From: Variovorax sp. EL159
GTDB lineage: Bacteria > Pseudomonadota > Gammaproteobacteria > Burkholderiales > Burkholderiaceae_C
Length of the DNA: 64,000 nt
Direction of reading: 5' to 3'
Assembly (NCBI RefSeq): GCF_900100965.1
Contig: NZ_FMUJ01000002.1
Span: 369,869 to 433,868 of the forward strand
The position numbers were made by a program, and so were the translations under genes. The first letter of the stretch is position 1. Each line of letters opens with the position of its first letter. Shown piece by piece: positions 38,183-47,357 of this stretch. The notes beneath the pieces are model-generated. The model searched no databases. It was not told the origin of the DNA and worked only from the letters and a program-made list of their open reading frames with translations.

Positions 38183-39367
38183 TCACAGTTCTCCGCCCAG
38201 GCATTGCTCCAGCCGAAACCCTGCGCCTGTATCGAGCAGTCTGTCTTGTGGTGCCACCTTGGCCATGCAGCGCGCGAGAAGCGCGGTGTCATCGCCATCC
38301 GAGGCGGCGCTGTAGAAGACGCGCTTGGGCGGCCGTTCAAGCAGGGAGTCTTCCAGCACGGCCTTCAGCGCCGCTTCCAGCGCTTTGGTCCGTTGATCCA
38401 TCGACATGCCCGCATCGAAGCGTGCGAACTGGGGCCTCAGCAGCAGCGCCAGTGTTGGCATTTGCGAATACTGCTCGTACTGGGAGGGGCTCCACAGTGA
38501 CGGTACGTTGGGCGTCGGCTTGAAGTCGCCGAGCGATGCGCGGTAGTTCGCACCGCCGTCGTAAGCCTCGGCGTGCAGGCCACCAAAGCCGTGCGGGCCG
38601 CGCGCCACCACTCCGTTGGGGAAATGACTGTCCTGGCTGACATCGCGCACATGCAGCGACCACTCGCGCAACCATTCAGCGGCGGCGGGCCGCATCAGCA
38701 GCAGGCCCGAGAAGATGTCGCGCAACTGGCCGGGGCGCTTGGGCCGCTCAAGAATGTCTTCGAGCGATTCGCTGCGTTGGCCTTGCGGGTTTTCCCATCC
38801 GCCCAGTTCTGCGCGCGCCGCGTAGCCGTCCTCGGCCCATACGAGCAGGCTGTTGAGGTCACCTTGGGTGTCGAAGGCATCGAAGGCCGATCGCCAGAGG
38901 TCGACACCCGCAGTCTCGAAGTGCGGCGGCACTTTGAAGCCCAACTGATGAAAAGCCATGCCCGCCGGGCCGTTTTGCAACTGCCATGGAACCCCGCGCT
39001 TGCTTTCGCTGCTCTGATACGTGCGACTCCATGGCACCAGTGCCGCCGCGTCGAGCTGCGTGGACGGTGGCAGCGCCATCAATGTGGGAAGCGGGTAGTT
39101 CTCCACGAAGCGGCCGCGCTCGCCGTTCTTGGGGCGGTGGGTCAGTGCGGCGCGCAATGCCGCGCTGCGGAACAAGCCTGCGTTTTCGCGGCAACTGTCC
39201 AGCGAACCGGGTGGGGCGGGCGCTTCTTCGTCAGGTGATGCCCGGCGTTGCACACGGTTCCACAAGGGGCCGGCGGGCACCTGTTCCACACGCAGTCCGA
39301 CTCCTGAGACATGCAGGAATCTGGCGGTCGAGGCGGCGGCGGGCTGATAGCGAACGCGCCTTGCCAT
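38183..39367 (-). CDS. tla3: Tla3-like T6SS lipase adaptor (DUF2875 type)
   Basis: 394 residues from the ATG at 39367; a GTG one codon earlier is possible. The assignment rests on gene order: in P. aeruginosa the order is vgrG2b - tli3 - tle3 - tla3, and the same order is present here. Segments such as SWSRTYQSSE-like (PWSRTYQSSESKRGVPWQL), LLVWAEDGYAA and DSHFPNGVVARGPHGFGGLHAEAYD fit DUF2875 proteins. Tla3 helps load Tle3 onto VgrG. The start overlaps the tle3 stop by one base. The stop at 38183 is probably premature: coding-like sequence continues in two frames beyond and just before it. Confidence 0.72.
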   Translation of the reverse strand: MARRVRYQPAAASTARFLHVSGVGLRVEQVPAGPLWNRVQRRASPDEEAPAPPGSLDSCRENAGLFRSAALRAALTHRPKNGERGRFVENYPLPTLMALPPSTQLDAAALVPWSRTYQSSESKRGVPWQLQNGPAGMAFHQLGFKVPPHFETAGVDLWRSAFDAFDTQGDLNSLLVWAEDGYAARAELGGWENPQGQRSESLEDILERPKRPGQLRDIFSGLLLMRPAAAEWLREWSLHVRDVSQDSHFPNGVVARGPHGFGGLHAEAYDGGANYRASLGDFKPTPNVPSLWSPSQYEQYSQMPTLALLLRPQFARFDAGMSMDQRTKALEAALKAVLEDSLLERPPKRVFYSAASDGDDTALLARCMAKVAPQDRLLDTGAGFRLEQCLGGEL

Positions 39368-41460
39368 CACAGGGCTCCCATCGGGGTTGAAGTTGGCTGG
39401 GGTGCGGATGCCGATACGTCGCCGGTCACGATGCCCGGCGGCATCGTCTTGTCGGAGTCGGGCAGCCTGCCCGTTTCGTAGTACGGGTCGCTCTTCTTCC
39501 AGTCGGCCAGGTCGAGAAGGTAGTTCCAGTACGCCTCGTCATGCCAGGCGTAGCCCAGGCCGACGGTGATGTCGTAGCTCAGTACGTCGGAGACGGGGGA
39601 GCTCCCATCCTTGTTGCTGTAGCGCAGGATGGCCGCATGGTTGGTGGGCGAGATCGGTATTTTTCCGACCTTGTTTTTGCGTCGCTTTTCGACCTCCCAC
39701 CATGTTTCGTAGCGCACACGAGTGGGCAACCCCTTTTCATCGTATTGCATGACGGTTTGCCGCTCCTGGTAGGTCACGTCGTCATTGAAGTCTTCCTGCT
39801 GTTCGGGGTCTGCTTGCACAGGCGCACCGTCCGGGGCCTTTCCCTCCTGGCCGTCGTACATCACGTAGTTGCCATCAAATCTATCTGGAAGCGTCAGTGG
39901 CCTGGGAACTGCCGGCGCGTTGACGATCACGCTTTCCACTTCGCCGCGCCAGTTGGGCGTGAGGTCTCCCAGCACCGGCACAAGGCCAAGAATTCTTTCT
40001 GTTGCAATCTTCCACGCCTTGTCGGGCCTGCTGCCATCCAGATAGAGCCACCCACCCTCGAGGTCTCGCGCGGGTTCCCCATTGGGGCCCGCTGGCACAT
40101 GCACGATCTGCCTGTGAAAGTACGGCAGCGGCTTGCCGTCCGGCTCCGAGCCGATTGGCGGGTTGTGCTCGGCATTCGTGCCTCGCGCGAACAGGCGCTG
40201 CAGTACGTTGTCGCCAACCTTCTTCATGTAGTCCGGCGGAATGCCGCGCCAGCCCATGCCTGATACGGCCGAAACGCCAATCACCCGGTCGCCGGGGTTG
40301 AAGTTGATCATCAACTTGCCGCGTGTGTCCTTGCGCTCGAACGTTGCGTCGCTCCACCAGAGCTTGCCGTCCTGCCCGCGCGGGCCGTTCGGGTCGTCGA
40401 CTTTGCCGCCGATCTCGGCTTGCCACAGCGGCGCGTCAGCGGGCTTGTGCACGTACACCGCATCGTCATAGGGATGACGTGGGCGGTGCTTCACGGTGCA
40501 TTCGGCTTTCGGTTCCGGCGGTGCGGGGTATTTTTTCTTAGCCCCGTCCACGATCTTGGCCGCGTTGGCAAAGGTCTCGATGCGCGCCGGTTCCCGCTGC
40601 ACGCTGCGCCGGCCGTCGGCCGCGCTGATGAAATCGGTGATTGCCGTGTCGAAGCGGTAGGGGGAGCTGTTGAGGATCACCGTGTCCGGCCCGCGCACCT
40701 CATCGCCGAGAAAGAACAGCGCGCACATTGCAACGATGGTGCCCTGGCTGTGCGAGACAATGTTGATCGGCTCGTTGGGCAGGTTCTTGCGAACGTCCTT
40801 GATGAGGTTTGCCAGGCGCCGAGCGGCGTGCGCGTAGTACAGGCGCGGCGGGCAATCGCACAGGGTGCGACCGACTAGTGGGTTGATCGCGTTGACGTCG
40901 ATCATTCCGTACAGGACGTCCTTGCGAAATCCCGTGGGCAGCCAGAACGAAGTGAGCGCGGCACCGCCGTTCTGGAAGGGACCACCGCCCCAGGCGCCAT
41001 CGGTGCGAAGGGGGTTGCCGTATTCGTCGGTCCAGGCTGGGGTGTCTACAAGCGTGCCCTTGACCAGCTTGCGTTCGGTGGCCGGGGCTTTGTAGCCCCA
41101 CCAGAAGGGGATGACCGGGGACGGGATGCGTTCTCCCTCTATGTGGTTGAGATAACGATTTGCCGTGGCTTTATCTTTATCGCCTCGAGTGTCTTTTTCT
41201 AGCCTTCTCAAATCTTCTCGACCCAGTCTCTGATTTAATCCTTTGGCAAACTGCTCCGAGGCATCGAAGTACCACTCGCCATCGGAATTGACGCCATGCA
41301 CGAAGATGACGATGCCGGGCATGAGAGGTGGGACGCCGACAGTGTGGGTACGATCCTCTTGCTTCTCGTCAATGCCGGTGACTTTTCCCTTGACCCATTG
41401 ATACGTCCCGGGATCGGGCTTCACGGGGGTTAGCGAGCTCAGGTCTTTGTCTTGGCTCAT
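39367..41460 (-). CDS. tle3: Tle3-family type VI lipase effector (DUF3274)
   Basis: 697 residues from the ATG at 41460. An alpha/beta hydrolase: the oxyanion-side HGVNSDGEWY lies at about residues 55-64, and the nucleophile is probably S238 in IVSHSQGT (SxSxG rather than GxSxG). The long C-terminal region contains DUF3274-like stretches (WWSDATFERKDTRGKL, WHDEAYWNYLLDLADWKKSDPYYETG). There is no signal peptide, as expected for a cargo delivered by VgrG. ATGA overlap with the immunity gene. In the Tle3 family the target is bacterial membrane phospholipid. The first third is clearly less GC-rich than the flagellar genes. Confidence 0.85.
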   Translation of the reverse strand: MSQDKDLSSLTPVKPDPGTYQWVKGKVTGIDEKQEDRTHTVGVPPLMPGIVIFVHGVNSDGEWYFDASEQFAKGLNQRLGREDLRRLEKDTRGDKDKATANRYLNHIEGERIPSPVIPFWWGYKAPATERKLVKGTLVDTPAWTDEYGNPLRTDGAWGGGPFQNGGAALTSFWLPTGFRKDVLYGMIDVNAINPLVGRTLCDCPPRLYYAHAARRLANLIKDVRKNLPNEPINIVSHSQGTIVAMCALFFLGDEVRGPDTVILNSSPYRFDTAITDFISAADGRRSVQREPARIETFANAAKIVDGAKKKYPAPPEPKAECTVKHRPRHPYDDAVYVHKPADAPLWQAEIGGKVDDPNGPRGQDGKLWWSDATFERKDTRGKLMINFNPGDRVIGVSAVSGMGWRGIPPDYMKKVGDNVLQRLFARGTNAEHNPPIGSEPDGKPLPYFHRQIVHVPAGPNGEPARDLEGGWLYLDGSRPDKAWKIATERILGLVPVLGDLTPNWRGEVESVIVNAPAVPRPLTLPDRFDGNYVMYDGQEGKAPDGAPVQADPEQQEDFNDDVTYQERQTVMQYDEKGLPTRVRYETWWEVEKRRKNKVGKIPISPTNHAAILRYSNKDGSSPVSDVLSYDITVGLGYAWHDEAYWNYLLDLADWKKSDPYYETGRLPDSDKTMPPGIVTGDVSASAPQPTSTPMGAL

Positions 41461-42095
41461 TTGCGGCTCCCGCTGTCGTTGGCTTTGCATAGCACCTTGG
41501 TGTCGACAGGGGGGACTTGGGGTTTGGAGACGAAATCGCGAATCGACTTCCAGTTTGTGCTCTTGGGCGTGGGAATCTCTGTCAGATCAAGACTGTCCGT
41601 GTGTATGGTTTGGATGCGGTATGACCGATATACCGTTGATCCGCTGATCATCAAGTCATCGCCATACCCCGGATACCAAGCTCGTCCCCAGGTTTTTCCT
41701 CCATCGACGGAGTAAGGAAGTCGTTCGCCGCAAATCCCCCCTCCCGATGAACAGTTGATGCTTCCTCGTGTCACGGGCGCCACCAGATACTGGTCATTGT
41801 CGGCATCGATGATGAGTTTTCCTTGTGTCATCACGTTGTCCCACTTCACCGCCTTTGAGCGGATGCCTTTGGCTGTATCGACGAAGTACAAGATCTTGTC
41901 CGTACATTCGCCGTCCGGCCACGGAGTGATCTCGAAGTACCGGTGGTCGTCGATGCGGTAGGCCACTTGCGGGGGGATGAATGCCCCCGGTGTGGGCGGT
42001 GGTGTCGAAGCCCCACCGGATGTGCACGCTCCCAGCGCCAAGGCCAACGCAGCAAATGCCAGTCGCCATGCTGGTGTGAAGTCAAGATTGCTCAT
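41457..42095 (-). CDS. tli3: Tli3-like lipoprotein immunity to the lipase
   Basis: 212 residues from the ATG at 42095 with GGGAGAG upstream. The signal peptide ends in a lipobox (LALALGAC), so the mature protein is a lipoprotein facing the periplasm. There, immunity proteins of phospholipase effectors block self- or sibling-delivered toxin. The remaining beta-rich body has a SVDGGKTWGRAWYPG segment and several cysteines. The role is inferred from position between vgrG and tle3 and the lipidation. Base composition is lower in GC than its surroundings, suggesting separate ancestry. Confidence 0.75.
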   Translation of the reverse strand: MSNLDFTPAWRLAFAALALALGACTSGGASTPPPTPGAFIPPQVAYRIDDHRYFEITPWPDGECTDKILYFVDTAKGIRSKAVKWDNVMTQGKLIIDADNDQYLVAPVTRGSINCSSGGGICGERLPYSVDGGKTWGRAWYPGYGDDLMISGSTVYRSYRIQTIHTDSLDLTEIPTPKSTNWKSIRDFVSKPQVPPVDTKVLCKANDSGSRK

Positions 42096-42150
42096 GAAAA
42101 GGCTCTCCCTGTCTTGTGTTTGAAGCGGGTCAAAACGGACCCGATGCGTT

Positions 42151-44832
42151 TCAAGTGACATCAAATGGCTTGTCCTTGTCGAGCTTGGAAATTGCGTCAC
42201 CGCCAGATTGCGCGTTGCTGCCACCACCGCTGGCTTTGACGACGTTGAAGGCCCGGTTCGACAAGCTGTCGCCCTTGTCGCCCAGCCGATGCAACTTGAG
42301 CTGCTGTGCCTGGTCGGTGCGCATGAAGCTGGGGAAATCCACGCCGATGGTGCTGGGGCCGTTGATGCAGTAATTGGCGGTCTGCACAAGGTATTGGCCG
42401 GTCATGCCCCAGACCACGCGGCCGCCCGCCATGCGCAGGTAGGTGCCATCGTCCAGGGCCAGGGTGATGCTCTTCTTGGCCCTGATGGTGATGCCGTCTT
42501 CGGTGGACTGGATCGTGACGGCCTTCTCGCCTGTGATCTCCACGCTGTTGTGCTGCGCCTGGTGAATGAGCTTTCCCTCGTTGGCGATGACGCGGATGTC
42601 GCCGGTGCGTGCGAACTGTTCGATGTCCTTGCCTGCGGTGTGCAGGATCGATTGGTCGGCGTAATGCTGCTGGTTGTGTCCGGCGACGGTGTCGATGTTC
42701 AGGCCGGCGTACTGGATGTGATCCTTGGGCGTGACGCTGGCAATGCCGGCTGCACCGCTGAGGGCAAGCACGGGCTGACCGCCCTGCGCCTTGCCACGGG
42801 CATTGGCTTCGTTGTCGGCACCGTGGCCGAGGGCTTCGGCGGCTTCGCTCAAGGCCTGCTGGGGCGCGGTATCGCGCTCACCCGCTTCGCATTTCGTGGT
42901 GGCCTTGGCAAGGTCTTTGGCGATGGCCAGCGCTTGTTCCAGGCAGGCGACAAGTTCGTCGCGACTCAGGATGCCGCCGATGGCTTGCGAGCGTCCGTCG
43001 GTGGACAGCAGGAGACCCTTGTCCGTGCGCAGCGCGCCCCAACCGTCGGAGCGAAGCTCGAAGCCCTCGCCCCGTGAGTCCTTGCGCCCGGCGTTGTCCT
43101 CGATGCGGGTGATGTGTCCCAGACTCAACTGGCTGTGCTGGTGGTCGCTCTTGAGCTGGACCTGAATCTTCCCCTTCGTATCGTCCATCGCAAGATGGTT
43201 GCTGCGGCCGGATGCACTGTTGCCGCCTTCTTCGCTCAGTTCGCGGGTGCGAAAGCCCGAGAGCGCCTGTTGACCGGGCAAAGCCCAAGGCGGCTGGTTC
43301 ACCTGGTTGTGCAGCCGCCCAGTGCACACGGGAAGGTCGGGATCGCCGCCGATGAAATCGACGATGACCTCCTGGCCGATGCGCGGGATATGCACGCCAC
43401 CCAGTTGGTTGCCGGCCCACGGGCTCGATACCCGAATCCAGCAGCTGCTGTGCTGGTTCTTCCGGCCGATACGGTCCCAAGGAAACTGCACCTTGATACG
43501 GCCCAACTCGTCGGTCCAAAGGTTCTGCCCTTCAGGGCCGACCACCAACGCGGATTGCGGTCCGTGCGTGAAAGGTTTCGGTTGCAGGAGCGTTGGTCGC
43601 AGCGGTTCAATCATCGGATGCGCGACGAAATCCACCTCGACCTTCCAGCCCTGGGCCCTGCCGAGCGCCGCGCCCTTGATCTGACTGTCCAGCGCCACAT
43701 CTTCGATCAACAACTGCGTGTCCAGAATCAGGTACTCAGCATTGGCCTTCTCCCGTGGATGCTTGCGCAACTGGAAGCTGCAACCGGGGACCATGCCGCG
43801 CAGGTTGCCGCTGGCCTTTGCACGTGCGCCATGGGTGCGCAGAGCCTGCATGCGCAGAAGCGCCAGTTGACGGCCTTCACCGAGTGGTTCGTTGGCCTCG
43901 GCGTTGCCCGCGCGTGGCTGGACATAGTGGCTGCCAGCTTGACCTGCATGCCACTGGTAGACCTCACCGTTGGCCTGCCCCGTGGGACGTGGATCACTGC
44001 GGCCAATGCTCAGATCGGCCCGTGGGCGCGTGTAGTCATAGTCGCGGGTCGCGTACTTGCCACTGGTCAGATGGCTGTGTGGCACGAAGCTGTGCACGTA
44101 CTCGGCATCCACCTTCCAGCCTGGTGCGTGGTACTCGACCTCCTGATACGCCGCACTGTCGTTCTTCTTGTAGGCGCCCATGTTGTCAATGAGCACGAGG
44201 CGGTGCTTGCCTTGGCTGTGCTCGAAGAAGTAGCTGATGCCCCATTCCTGGCACAGGCGGCTGAAGAACTCAAAATCGCTCTCGTTGTACTGGACGGAGT
44301 AATCGCGCTTCGGGTAGGTCTCGATCAGGCGCTTGTCGACACCGAAGTCGTAGCCGCCCAGCAATTCATCCAGAACCTCGACGACGGTCCTGTTCTGAAA
44401 GATCTTGCAGTCGGTGGTGAGCATGGCCAGGTGCAGCCAGGGGCGAAGCGTGAGCCTGTACTGGATGTGGCGGCCTTCCTCGCCCCACATGGCGGCATCA
44501 GTGATCAACGCACTGATCTGACGCACGCCCGCGCCGACGTGATCGGCCGAGGCGCCTGTGACGCCCGAAGTGAATTCGCCTGCACCGTCGAGCTGGATGC
44601 TGCAGGTGATCTCGCGGCCAATGAAGCTGTCGAGATCAAAGTCGGCGGCCCCGCTGGCGCCGAGGTTCAGGGCATCGGGGGTCTTGAGCAGCAGCTCGTA
44701 TTCAAACAAGCTGTTGACACCTTCATGTCCCGACAGACGCACGGGCTCCAGCGCGGGGCGCCCCAGGATCAGTGGAATGGCGGTGCTGCTGATCTCGAGC
44801 GTGCGCGAGGGCGCAGCACTGCGTGCGGACAT
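42151..44832 (-). CDS. vgrG: VgrG, type VI secretion spike protein
   Basis: 893 residues. The N-terminal gp27-like part (LSGHEGVNSLFEYELLLKTPD, YSVQYNESDFEFFSRLCQEWGISYFFEH) is followed by the gp5-like OB domain (LGRIKVQFPWDRIG, SCWIRVSSPWAGNQLGGVHIPRIGQEVIVDFIGGDPD). A long DUF2345-type beta-helix (residues about 600-830) and a short Gly/Ser-rich tail complete it. There is no metalloprotease extension like that of P. aeruginosa VgrG2b. It would carry the Tle3 lipase as cargo. No other T6SS structural gene lies in the window, so this is an orphan vgrG island. Confidence 0.95.
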   Translation of the reverse strand: MSARSAAPSRTLEISSTAIPLILGRPALEPVRLSGHEGVNSLFEYELLLKTPDALNLGASGAADFDLDSFIGREITCSIQLDGAGEFTSGVTGASADHVGAGVRQISALITDAAMWGEEGRHIQYRLTLRPWLHLAMLTTDCKIFQNRTVVEVLDELLGGYDFGVDKRLIETYPKRDYSVQYNESDFEFFSRLCQEWGISYFFEHSQGKHRLVLIDNMGAYKKNDSAAYQEVEYHAPGWKVDAEYVHSFVPHSHLTSGKYATRDYDYTRPRADLSIGRSDPRPTGQANGEVYQWHAGQAGSHYVQPRAGNAEANEPLGEGRQLALLRMQALRTHGARAKASGNLRGMVPGCSFQLRKHPREKANAEYLILDTQLLIEDVALDSQIKGAALGRAQGWKVEVDFVAHPMIEPLRPTLLQPKPFTHGPQSALVVGPEGQNLWTDELGRIKVQFPWDRIGRKNQHSSCWIRVSSPWAGNQLGGVHIPRIGQEVIVDFIGGDPDLPVCTGRLHNQVNQPPWALPGQQALSGFRTRELSEEGGNSASGRSNHLAMDDTKGKIQVQLKSDHQHSQLSLGHITRIEDNAGRKDSRGEGFELRSDGWGALRTDKGLLLSTDGRSQAIGGILSRDELVACLEQALAIAKDLAKATTKCEAGERDTAPQQALSEAAEALGHGADNEANARGKAQGGQPVLALSGAAGIASVTPKDHIQYAGLNIDTVAGHNQQHYADQSILHTAGKDIEQFARTGDIRVIANEGKLIHQAQHNSVEITGEKAVTIQSTEDGITIRAKKSITLALDDGTYLRMAGGRVVWGMTGQYLVQTANYCINGPSTIGVDFPSFMRTDQAQQLKLHRLGDKGDSLSNRAFNVVKASGGGSNAQSGGDAISKLDKDKPFDVT

Positions 44833-44844
44833 GTGTTCTCCCTG

Positions 44845-44880
44845 AATCCGCCCTTGGGGCCAAGGGCTGAGCGGCGGATT
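44845..44880 (-). promoter_or_regulatory. Nested inverted repeats in the vgrG leader
   Basis: An inner dyad GCCCTTGG/CCAAGGGC (44850-44857 with 44860-44867) lies inside an outer one, AATCCGCC/GGCGGATT (44845-44852 with 44873-44880), just upstream of the vgrG start. The two overlap and could form alternative RNA structures or an operator. A CATAAT box (minus strand, just upstream) is a weak -10 candidate. The rest of the gap to fliR (44881-45024) shows nothing else. Confidence 0.35.
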
Positions 44881-45024
44881 ATGGGAAGCTCACGGGGGCA
44901 AAAACCGGGGGAAAGAATCGGGCAACCATTGCGACGCGAGTGACGTGATGGACTGCACGGTGACAAAAACGAAAGCGCTTGTCTCAAGCCGCGATAGCGG
45001 TAGGAGCGCTGATGCAACCAGCCT

Positions 45025-45822
45025 CTACGGCCGCAACCCCTGCGTAACCCGCAGCATGTTCCCCAACGACTCCGCAAACCTCGGCTCGAGAAACGCACCG
45101 AGGTTCGGCATCAGCAACTGCAGCATCACGATCCCCGCCAGCAGCGTCAGCGGAAAGCCCACCGCGAAGATGCTGAACTGCGGCGAGGCGCGGTTCAGGA
45201 TGCCCATGGCGAGGTTGAGGGTCAGCAGCGCGGTCACGAGCGGCAGCGACAGCAGCAGCCCGCTGGCGAAGATGTCGCCGGCCGCCAGCACCAGGAACAT
45301 CCAGCCACCAGCCACCCACGGCGCATCGGCGATGGGCAAGGTGCGAAAGCTCTCTGCCAGTGCGTTCACCATCAGCAGGTGCCCGTCGAGCGCCAGAAAG
45401 ATCAGCATGGCCAGCATGTTCAGCAACCGCGACACCACCATGGTGCTGCCGTGGCTCATCGGATCGAAGAAGGACGCAAACGACAAGCCCATCTGCAGGC
45501 CGATGTATTCGCCCGCGGCCAGCACGGCGGTGAACACCAGCCGCATGGTGAAGCCCATGGCCACGCCGATCAGCACCTGCTGCACGATGATCCACAAGCC
45601 GCCGGCCGACACCACGGGCACCGCCGGGAACGCGCCCAGCGTGGGCGAGATCACGAGCGTGAGCATGGCCGCGATCGCCACCTTCACCGGCCGCGGCACC
45701 CACGACTCGGCAAAGATCGGCGCGGTGCTCACCAGCGCCAGCATGCGAACAAAAGGCCAGAGGAAGGCCACCATCCAGCCTTCGAGCTGGCCCGAGGTGA
45801 CGGAGAAAATCGAAGGCGTCAC
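45025..45822 (-). CDS. fliR: FliR, flagellar export gate protein
   Basis: 265 residues from the GTG at 45822, which overlaps the fliQ stop (GTGA); the longer open frame to 45888 is not needed. At least six membrane segments, with FliR landmarks AESWVPRPVKVAIAAMLTLVI and GLSFASFFDPMSHGS. FliR, FliQ and FliP form the export gate core in the MS ring. It is the last gene of the fliFGHIJK-LMNOPQR run. Confidence 0.95.
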   Translation of the reverse strand: MTPSIFSVTSGQLEGWMVAFLWPFVRMLALVSTAPIFAESWVPRPVKVAIAAMLTLVISPTLGAFPAVPVVSAGGLWIIVQQVLIGVAMGFTMRLVFTAVLAAGEYIGLQMGLSFASFFDPMSHGSTMVVSRLLNMLAMLIFLALDGHLLMVNALAESFRTLPIADAPWVAGGWMFLVLAAGDIFASGLLLSLPLVTALLTLNLAMGILNRASPQFSIFAVGFPLTLLAGIVMLQLLMPNLGAFLEPRFAESLGNMLRVTQGLRP

Positions 45823-46088
45823 GCCAGCATCTGCGGGATGCTCGAGAACAGTGCGCGCATGTAGTCGAGCATGCGGTCGAGCATCCACGGCCCGGCGATC
45901 ACCAGCGTCGCGAACACCGCGAGCAGCTTGGGAATGAAGGACAGCGTGGCCTCGTTGATCTGCGTGGCGGCCTGAAAGATGCTGACGATCAGGCCGATGA
46001 CCAGCGCCACCAGCAGCAGCGGCGCGCCCAGCAGCAGCGAGATTTCCATGGCCCGGTGGCCCATGGTCATGACGGATTCGGGTGTCAT
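45819..46088 (-). CDS. fliQ: FliQ, flagellar export gate protein
   Basis: 89 residues, the usual length, with two membrane helices (ISLLLGAPLLLVALVIGLIVSIFQAATQINE and LAVFATLVIAGPWMLDRMLDY regions). The ATQINEATLSFIPK loop is the family signature. Overlaps fliR by four bases and lies ten bases after fliP. Confidence 0.96.
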   Translation of the reverse strand: MTPESVMTMGHRAMEISLLLGAPLLLVALVIGLIVSIFQAATQINEATLSFIPKLLAVFATLVIAGPWMLDRMLDYMRALFSSIPQMLA

Positions 46089-46098
46089 GTCTGCGTAC

Positions 46099-46857
46099 CT
46101 AGAGGTAGAAGCTCTGCGTCAGCGCGCCGATGAGCAATTGCCAGCCGTCGGCCAGCACGAAGAGCATCAGCTTGAAGGGCAGGGCGATGGATGCGGGCGG
46201 CACCATCATCATGCCCATCGACATCAGCACGCTCGCCACCACGAGGTCGATGATGAGGAAGGGAATGAAGATGGTGAAGCCGATCTGAAAGGCGGTCTTC
46301 AGCTCGCTGATGACGAAGGACGGCAGCAAGATGCGCAGCGGCACGTCTTCCGGGCCCTGCATGTCGGGCACCTTGGCGAGCCGGGCGAACAGGGCCAGGT
46401 CGGTCTCGCGGGTCTGCTTGAGCATGAAGGTCTTGAAGGGCGCGATGCCGCGCTCCAGCGCCTTGTCGGCACTGAGCTTGTTCTCGGAGAAGGGAACGTA
46501 AGCGTCGGTGTAGGCCTTGTCGAACACCGGCGACATCACGAAGAAGGTGAGGAACAGCGACAGCCCGACCAGGATCTGGTTGGGCGGCGATGTCTGCGTG
46601 CCGATGGCGGTGCGCAGCAGGCCGAGCACGATCAGGATGCGCGTGAAGCTGGTCATCGACAGCAGCAGCGCGGGCAGGAAGGTGAGCGAGGTCAGCAGCA
46701 CCATGGTCTGCACGCTCAGCGACCATGTCTGGCTGCTGCCGGGGCCGGGCGTGCTGGTGATGCCGGGCAGGCCCTGGGTCCAGGCGGCGGCGGGCAGCGT
46801 GGCGGCGAGCAGCAACAGCGCGGCGCGCAGGCCGCGGCGCAAGGCGGGATGCGTCAT
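46099..46857 (-). CDS. fliP: FliP, flagellar export gate protein
   Basis: 252 residues from the ATG at 46857, overlapping the fliO stop (ATGA). A cleavable signal peptide is visible ([20 protein letters not shown]), as in other FliP proteins. Conserved [44 protein letters not shown] core and the C-terminal [14 protein letters not shown] segment identify it. Five FliP with one FliR and four FliQ make the gate in studied species. Confidence 0.96.
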   Translation of the reverse strand: MTHPALRRGLRAALLLLAATLPAAAWTQGLPGITSTPGPGSSQTWSLSVQTMVLLTSLTFLPALLLSMTSFTRILIVLGLLRTAIGTQTSPPNQILVGLSLFLTFFVMSPVFDKAYTDAYVPFSENKLSADKALERGIAPFKTFMLKQTRETDLALFARLAKVPDMQGPEDVPLRILLPSFVISELKTAFQIGFTIFIPFLIIDLVVASVLMSMGMMMVPPASIALPFKLMLFVLADGWQLLIGALTQSFYL

Positions 46858-47357
46858 GGGGCGGTGCGCGCCTTGCCCGAGAGGGATTCGCGCAGCTTCT
46901 GGGCAAAGAGTTCGACGGGGCTGCGCGGGGCAGCCTGCGTGGCGTGCGAGGTGGCTGTCGGATGGGCCTGGGCTGGCAGGGTATGCAGCGTGTTGACCTG
47001 GCTGCTCGTGACGCCGAGCACCAGCCACTGGTCGCCCACTTCCACCACGACCACGCGCTCGCGCTGGCCGACCATCGCGCTCGACACCACCTTCACCACC
47101 TGGCCATTGCCCAGCCGCTGAAGGCCGAAGCGCCGCGCCAGCCAGGCGCACAGAAAGATCAGGCCCAGCACCGCCGCCATGCCGAAGCCGGCTTGCAGCA
47201 GGCCCGAGCCGCCGGTCGCGACCGGTGCGGCCTCGTGCACCGGCGTCGGCACCGTGGGCAGCGCCGCGTGGACCGCTTGCGTGCCAAGGGCCAGCAGCGC
47301 CGCCCCCCGCGCAACAAGGGATGCGGCCCGAGACAGGTGGCGGCGCGCCAGGCTCAT
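46854..47357 (-). CDS. fliO: FliO, export gate assembly protein
   Basis: 167 residues. A signal-like N-terminus ([19 protein letters not shown]) is followed by a membrane helix ([22 protein letters not shown]) and the cytoplasmic FliO domain ([30 protein letters not shown]). FliO assists FliP complex assembly. It overlaps fliN by four bases and fliP by four bases. Confidence 0.93.
   Translation of the reverse strand: MSLARRHLSRAASLVARGAALLALGTQAVHAALPTVPTPVHEAAPVATGGSGLLQAGFGMAAVLGLIFLCAWLARRFGLQRLGNGQVVKVVSSAMVGQRERVVVVEVGDQWLVLGVTSSQVNTLHTLPAQAHPTATSHATQAAPRSPVELFAQKLRESLSGKARTAP

Noticed and set aside
39367..41460. Loss of the lipase active site in Tle3 (SHSQG instead of GHSxG)
   Set aside because: The first glycine is known to vary among alpha/beta hydrolases, and the serine and flanking residues are intact. 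This alone does not show inactivation.
43114..44943. 609-codon plus-strand frame opposite vgrG
   Set aside because: Antisense to a well-supported vgrG with clear domains, and it has no recognisable domain of its own.
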